From Hymenopus coronatus (Eukaryota > Arthropoda > Insecta > Mantodea > Hymenopodidae), in assembly GCA_030762935.1 (NCBI GenBank), contig CM060892.1:85442827-85506826 (forward strand): a stretch of 64,000 nucleotides of DNA. Reading direction: 5' to 3'. The stretch's first letter is position 1; each line of letters opens with the position of its first letter. The notes beneath the pieces are model-generated. The model saw only the letters and a program-made list of their open reading frames with translations, made no database searches and was not told where the DNA came from. Of the stretch, positions 58,753-64,000 are shown in pieces. Position numbers and translations under genes: made by a program.

Positions 58753-58977
58753 TCATGGAAAAAAGTTTTCATACACCAGTGTTTATGTAGAAAAACTTCA
58801 TTTGTTATAACTAAAGTTAACATCCAGAGAGGTTATATGGTAAACTAAGAGTATGATATTTCCTCCTGAAGCTATACATATAAACAAACGCATGACCTAA
58901 ATTATTCCTCTTCAAAAAGTAAACAAAACATTTGTACCAGCTAGCTTCTCACAACGAGGAAAAAAGTATTCATACAC
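58750..58977. repeat. left terminal repeat of the Tc1 element, with outer and inner motif
   Basis: The outer motif GGAAAAAAGTTTTCATACAC (58757-58776) and inner motif GGAAAAAAGTATTCATACAC (58958-58977) differ at one base and point the same way. These are presumably transposase binding sites, by analogy with known IR/DR-type Tc1 elements. Confidence 0.85.
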
Positions 58978-59900
58978 TCAAAGAAAATGATAGTTTAAAT
59001 ACAATACAATAACAAAAATAATACTTTGTAGGCATTCCCGTTCTACGTATTACTTCTGTTAACCTCTTTGGCATGGAATGAACCAGGTTTTTTGTAGTCT
59101 CTAGCCAATATTTTACCATTCTTGCTGAAAACATTGTTTCAGAGCTGCCTTACTTCGTATGTCATGCTTTCGGACCATTCTTTCATGGGTACCCCAAGAT
59201 GTTCAATTGGATAAAGGTCTGCACTCTGTGCTGGAAACTTGAGAACATGGGGAGCAGTGGGGAGTATGGTACAACAACCACAAACGAACAATTTCCGCCG
59301 TATGCTTAGGATCATTGTCTTGTTGAAAGTAGCAATCTGTGCCTAAACTCAATTTATCAACACTCTTTTGCAGATTATTCTTTAGGATATTTAAATATTG
59401 AAATCTATCCATGTTACCTTCAGCAAAAACAAGCTCCCCAACACCAGATGTAGCCATACATCCCTATACCATAATTCCTCCTCCATCATGCTTCACTGTG
59501 GCTTGAAGGTGCTTAGGTTCAAGCTCAGTATATGGTGTTCTCCACACCAAAATTCTGCCATCATTTACAAATACATTCAATTTACTTTCATCTGTGAACA
59601 GTACCCTGTCCTAGAAACTCGTGTTCTTGCTTAGATGCTCTCGAGCAAATTTAAGTCTGACTTTCTTGTTCTTCTTGCTGATGTATGATTTCTTTCTAGG
59701 TACCCTAGCTCCACAGCCTGCACTACTTAGAAGATAGCGAACAGCCGTTGGTGTTATTTCCTTTCCGAAATGATCGTTAACAAGGCAGACAATGCAGAGG
59801 CTTTCAATTTAAGATATTTTTTTATCATTCTTATTAACATATTCTTTTCCCTTTGCGTTAGCTTCTGTGGTCGTCCTCTTCTTTCGCTATTAATGATAGA

Positions 59901-59991
<91 letters not shown>

Positions 59992-60126
59992 TCGTGTTAT
60001 TATGGACTGCACAGTTGCCCGGCTTCTTCCAATATCAGCAATGTTTGAAAATAATTTTCCCTTTTGATATTGAGAGATAACTATCTGTCTTTCCTCTACA
60101 GTTGTTTCTTTACCTTTGCGGCCCAT
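58970..60126 (-). pseudogene. Tc1-type transposase pseudogene
   Basis: From an ATG at 60126 the N-terminal DNA-binding part reads MGRKGKETTVEERQIVISQY, then IADIGRSRATVQSIITRY. A (TA)n(TC)n tract at 59903-59992 interrupts the next helix and shifts the frame. After it come the GRPQKLT hook, ESKLNVFVNDGRILVWR after the first catalytic Asp (59590-59592), QQDNDPKHTA with the second Asp (59317-59319), and, in another frame, ADLYPIEHLG with the catalytic Glu (59202-59204). The C-terminus SMPKRLTEVIRRTGMPTKYY follows, and the stop overlaps the inner terminal repeat. At least two in-frame stops and two frame changes make it non-functional, although all three catalytic acids survive. Confidence 0.93.
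59903..59992. repeat. (TC)n(TA)n compound microsatellite inside the transposase
   Basis: About 18 TC units and 25 TA units sit between the coding parts for the two DNA-binding subdomains. The order and composition match the tract at 58684-58747. Confidence 0.97.
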
Positions 60127-60247
60127 ATTTCTGTCGCACGGCATTCACTACGTAACAGAACCAACAAGCAGGAGGTGTAGCTTGCCACTGAAGGCGTTGC
60201 TTGCTGCAAACGGTACGTTGGTGGTTTCTGTGTATACATTTGTAGTG

Positions 60248-60465
60248 GTGTATGAATACTTTTTTCACTGTCAAATACAGCCAGCATTGGGGTATTGTTT
60301 ATTTCCTTGAGGTGCGTTTGTTTAATACTCAAATCTTTGTTATCATGACACGGTTTGTTTAATGGGGTGGCTTTCTACACAAAATCGTAGCGCTGTCATT
60401 TAATTGAATATGGAAATACCAGCGGTCAATTTCAATTGCAGTACTGTATGAATACTTATTTCCTT

Positions 60466-60469
<4 letters not shown>
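60248..60469. repeat. right terminal repeat of the Tc1 element, with inner and outer motif
   Basis: GTGTATGAATACTTTTTTCAC (60248) and CTGTATGAATACTTATTTCC (60444) are the inverted counterparts of the left-end motifs, again about 200 bp apart. Confidence 0.85.

Positions 60470-60505
<36 letters not shown>
60470..60505. repeat. (TA)n microsatellite
   Basis: About 18 TA units, adjoining the right Tc1 end. It is likely the other half of the TA tract in which the transposon landed. Confidence 0.97.
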
Positions 60506-60507
<2 letters not shown>

Positions 60508-60527
60508 AATGAATATGACATACACCA

Positions 60528-60740
60528 CTCGCCTCTCACCTAGACGGCCCGGGTTCGATCCCCAAGCGACCGCATGTGAGATTTGTGGTGAACAAAGCGG
60601 CGTTGGGCGGGTATTCTCCGGGTTCTCCGGTTTCCCCCGCCATTGCATTCCACCGCCATTCATTCATGTATCATCAGTGTCACCGCCTGCGGTGCCATAA
60701 TTAGTTAAAGCGGGCGTTAAACACTACCAAAAAAAAAAAA
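60528..60740 (+). repeat. SINE family S2, nested
   Basis: B box GGGTTCGATCCCC, core GGGTATTCTCCGGGTTCTCC, then GTTTCCCCCGCC and GTCACCGCCTGCGGTGCC. It ends GGGCGTTAAACACTACC plus an A run. The flanks GAATATGACATA (60511) and GAATGACATA (60741) look like a target-site duplication with a two-base indel. The A box is not evident, so the 5' end is trimmed. Confidence 0.87.
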
Positions 60741-61258
60741 GAATGACATAAATTGTGTGTTTTAACGAGATATACATTTTTGTGTAGTAAGTTTTTGTCT
60801 CTCGCTTTCGGTTTACCAGTTATATGAAAGTCTTCCAGAATGAAGAGGTCTTCCAAGAAAATTCAAAACATAACATTTCGTTTGTCATTAAAATAACTTA
60901 AACATAATGACATGTTAGTCAAAATCATTAGTCTTTTTGAGAATATCAAAATTTTCCAAAAATGTTCCATGTAAAGGGTAGTTGGGGTGAGGGAATTTTC
61001 TTGAAACTCTTCATATCTCGTCCTTGAAAGATACTGATCCTAAATACCACAAATTTGGTATTTAACTATTTCTTCGTTTTTGAGCTATGCTGTCCACACA
61101 CACACACACGCACACACTGTCCTTTTTCTAAAAATGCCTTTTTTGGACTCGGGGGACTTCAAACCCTAATTTCTGGTAAAATCTCTGCATCAAATTTTGG
61201 GTGGAATACAATACCTCCTGTATACACGATGTAAATAGTACGTGTAGAGAAAGTAAAC

Positions 61259-63054
61259 ATTTAAATAGGCAGGCAAATAGATACTGAAAGAAATTCAAAA
61301 CAGGATTTAATAGAATAATGATAAGTATTGTAGCAGACACATGACAGAACAGTATGGTGTTCGCACAGCACGCCTCCGCCCTTGCCCATCTGCTCGTCTG
61401 TGTAATGACCCCCATTCGCTTCGTCTCTGATGAACAGTGGCAAATGTCATATGGTGAGGACACTGGCGGTTTGGAAATCTTACCCGGTAAAGCCTTTACG
61501 CCAATCGACCACATTTTAATGCTTCACCATATACCAAATGCATGTACGCCAATTCATGCATGTGTAACGTTCCATTTCTGCCGAATTTCCCAAACATCAC
61601 TGTTCTGTTCACAACGAAGGACGCATTACAACTGAAGCAGTACGTAGAGTAACAGTTAGAAGGGGCAAACTGGGAAGTAAACAAACATGCTGTAAACAAT
61701 ACCGAATGTTAGTGACCTCTGGAAGTAAAGAAACCTAGTGATAGCAGTAATAACAATCGCCTCTTAGACTGACACGAGTGTACTCAGTTTTCTCCAATTC
61801 CTTCTTATTAATATTCATCTTGCACTGAAACGAAGGTTACCTGACAAAATAGGATTCACATATGGTTATCTATCTACTGCCAAGTTTTGTCGGTCTAATT
61901 TAGAAACACCTGTATATATTGATTGCTATTTTTTGTTAACATGTTTTCATCTATCACCAACTACGTCAAATAACGTATTTTATAGTGGCTAAAAATTCTG
62001 AAGTGTCTCACTTTAATTGTTTAGGAGAAAATTTTACTTAAAGAAGAAAACATGTGAGAATTTTTGCAATTTTTCTTGTTTATTGAAATATCAACAAATT
62101 AGCAATTATTAACGTACGTTATGATGTGAATATGGTTTCTAAATTAGAAATTGTGCTATAGATGGTAAAATTATCTTGGTGATAGCTTGTATAGTTTTCA
62201 AGATACCTTAATATATATTTCACTGAGGTTCAGCATGGAAATTGCTACTCTGTATCTACCAAGAGTCCTTAATAATAGGTGATAAAGTAACGAAAGGTTA
62301 GGCATTGTATATTGTACTCCAGTAAACATGTTTATATGCACTCTGCCATTCTAAACAAACGGACATAAACAGGCAAGAACCAGCTACTGATGTTGACGCC
62401 TGCAATGTAGGTTGGAGTAAACCCGCGACATAGAGACGCCTGTTGGGCTGCATAACTAGCAGGCGTTTGCTTGCCCGGGGCTCTTGCCAGCTGAGCACTC
62501 TGTTGGCATTCTTAAGAAATACTGCTGTAGCTGCACTGGTCCTTTGTTCCTATCACAAAAGTCAGCCAGGTTGCAAAACTGAGGGGGGAAATGAACATCT
62601 AATCTCGGTAATGAATAACTCTGCATAAGGGTCTGCTTCAGTTGTATATCTGCCGTATTAAACCACAGTAACAGCAGAAATGGTAGAATGGCACTGCGGT
62701 GGTATTTAACATTCCCATAAAAGTAGGAGTTCATTCAGAATATTTAATGAAAGAATTTCGTTAAATAATCAAAGAAAGCAAATTAAGGGTGCCACAAGCA
62801 AAATTTTGGTCTACATTTTTCAGAAATGGAACAATTATTTTAATTTCAAGAATAACCACTTTTGTTTAGAGCCCTTTAAAGTTTCGATACGCAACAGTAT
62901 TACGCATGACCTAATGACCTATGTTTACATCCAATGCCTGTTACTTTACATTGCTATTGATTTTTCTTATTCATTTGCAGACTAAAACATAACCAATATT
63001 GCTCAAACTTTCAGCAGACCCTCAAGAGTGAATCAGTTTAAATTAAAAAAATAA
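61259..63054. other. long unassigned stretch
   Basis: About 1.8 kb. Parts at 61340-61560 and 62330-62600 are less AT-rich, with frames open on both strands (up to 128 codons on minus ending at 61128). The longest one extends into the R1 copy and none has paired splice sites that I trust. I recognise nothing. Confidence 0.4.
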
Positions 63055-63880
63055 ACAAATCTGATGCTCTATTTACATAACTTTTTCTACCTATTCTACA
63101 ACAAACAAATTATCGCCTCTCACCTAGATGGCCTGGGTTCGATCCAAAGCGACCGCATGTGAGATTTGTGGTGGACAAAGCGGCGCAGGGGCGGGTTTTC
63201 TCCGGTTTCCCCGTCATCGCATTCCACCGATGCTCCATCTTCATTTCATATATCACCAGTGTCATCGCCTGCGGTGCCACAAGTGGTAAAAGCGGACGGT
63301 AAACACTACCAAAAAAATTGCTTCAGAGACTTATTTTTCCATCCGCATAATGCTATTCGAGATAAACATGAATTAAAATGGTATTATTGCTTATTTTCTT
63401 ATAGGTATAAGGGAAATAAGGAAATGCACAAGACTAAAGCGATTATCAGACATTTTACGAGCTGGTCGCCATGCGATGGCATTGAAGTTATGTTCTCTTT
63501 GCCGCTTTGAACGCCAGGAGTTCAATTAAAAAAAAAGACTAATGAGTTCATTTGAGAAAAGAACAAATAATGGAAACTTTAAATAGAACGTATAAACTTT
63601 AAGAAATCTACATATACATTTCATTTGCAATGAAATATATTTAAACACACGGCATTTTAGTCAAAAATGCAAGACTAATTTTTGAGAAAATCGAAAATTT
63701 GTCAACTAAAGGGTGGTTTGGGGTGCAGTTTTCATGTTGCATCCTCAAAAATGCTGATTAAATATAAAATTTTATATTTTACGGACTATTCATGCTCACA
63801 GACTACGTACGGGTCGTTTACTAAAATGGTTTTATTATGGAGTTTCCAAAACGTACATTTCCGGTGAAATCACTTTTAAA
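63055..63880 (+). mobile_element. R1 repeat interrupted by an S2 SINE
   Basis: R1 begins ACAAATCTGATGCTC, is broken at about 63112, and resumes at about 63320 (ATCCGCATAATGCTATTCG). It runs to TTTCCGGTGAAATCAC near 63870. The CA tract and terminal palindrome are missing. Confidence 0.83.
63112..63319 (+). repeat. SINE family S2, nested in R1
   Basis: GGGTTCGATCCAAAGCGACC, GGGCGGGTTTTCTCCGG, CATCGCATTCCACCGATGC and GTCATCGCCTGCGGTGCC precede GTAAACACTACCAAAAAAA. It begins with the same TCGCCTCTCACCTAGA word as the copy at 60528, so both start at the same truncated 5' point. That start may define a subfamily rather than random truncation. Confidence 0.87.
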
Positions 63881-64000
63881 TTGCTGAACTTGTGATATAA
63901 TTAATTCGTTCTACTGAGCATAAACTCTGTTTTGTATGTATGTGCGTGTATATATATAATATATATAAATAAAACCAAGAGTGGTGTTTTGTGTAATGGA

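Larger units (their letters stand above)
58750..60468 (-). mobile_element. Tc1-like DNA transposon, inactive
   Basis: The ends are inverted copies of CAGTCATGGAAAAAAGT (left, 58750) and AGTCAAGGAAATAAGTATT (right, reverse strand from 60468). Both carry the TTCATACA word and both abut TA-repeat DNA, consistent with TA target duplication. Inside each end, about 200 bp in, is a second copy of the same motif (58956-58977 and 60248-60270). A decayed Tc1 transposase occupies the middle. The length of about 1.72 kb is usual for Tc1 elements once the internal microsatellite is discounted. Confidence 0.93.
58393..61258 (+). mobile_element. R1 repeat split by a Tc1 element and an S2 SINE
   Basis: The left part (58393-58680) runs from CGAGTTCCATTCATATGAC to AATGTAATAACTCG. 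The right part (60741-61258) resumes with GACATAAATTGTGTGTTTTAACG and ends at CGTGTAGAGAAAGTAAA, with CA tract 61094-61117 and palindrome core ACACGATGTAAATAGT. The two parts are consecutive in the R1 order, with only about 30 bp lost, so everything between was inserted later. Confidence 0.85.

Noticed and set aside
59770..60048. Plus-strand frame with Ser-Leu and Tyr-Ile runs
   Set aside because: It is the complement of the transposase pseudogene crossing the CT/AT microsatellite.
58684..60505. CRISPR-like or satellite array suggested by regularly spaced TA-rich tracts
   Set aside because: The tracts are simple dinucleotide repeats around and inside a Tc1 element, with no repeat-spacer structure.
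61128..61514. 128-codon minus-strand frame
   Set aside because: About a third of it runs through the R1 copy and the rest shows no domain. There are competing open frames on both strands.

Overview
This window reads as AT-rich, intron- or intergenic-type DNA from an animal genome, most plausibly an arthropod and perhaps an insect. There are no operons, no Shine-Dalgarno-led genes and no long open frames. There are many tRNA-derived SINEs, Tc1/mariner-type transposon fossils, microsatellites, and short candidate exons with GT/AG splice signals. The arthropod call is an inference from repeat style and is not firm.

The dominant content is a dispersed non-coding repeat of about 0.9 kb, here called family R1. 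I count about 25 full, truncated or remnant copies in both orientations, together about 15 kb or a quarter of the window. R1 begins near TCTGATGTG and carries an internal palindrome built on ATACCAA/TTGGTAT. It has a (CA)n tract at a fixed position and ends in a near-palindrome of about 42 bp centred on ACTATGTACATAGT. No copy has a transposase or other conserved long protein, so R1 looks non-autonomous.

At least four recurrent tRNA-derived SINE families (S1 to S4) and several single tRNA-like SINE pieces are interspersed. SINEs repeatedly sit inside R1 copies. The best case is 58393-61258, where one R1 copy is split by a Tc1-like transposon and by an S2 SINE. Two DDE transposase fossils are recognisable: a mariner-type pseudogene at about 480-1474 (minus strand) and a Tc1-type pseudogene inside the element at 58750-60468 (minus strand). 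Both are dead through stops, frameshifts or lost catalytic residues.

Host-gene evidence is thin. A GC/CpG-rich block at 3330-3780 supports two competing readings: a plus-strand promoter and first coding exon (ATG at 3718, donor at 3780, possible second exon at 4835-4877), or a minus-strand terminal exon (3448-3656) followed by AATAAA. A second candidate is a 278-nt minus-strand internal exon at 45571-45848. A third is a short plus-strand frame at 34446-34588 with a signal-peptide-like start. None could be assigned to a protein family. They may belong to one or more genes with long introns, but nothing in the window proves it. I found no rRNA, intact tRNA, CRISPR array or complete protein-coding gene.
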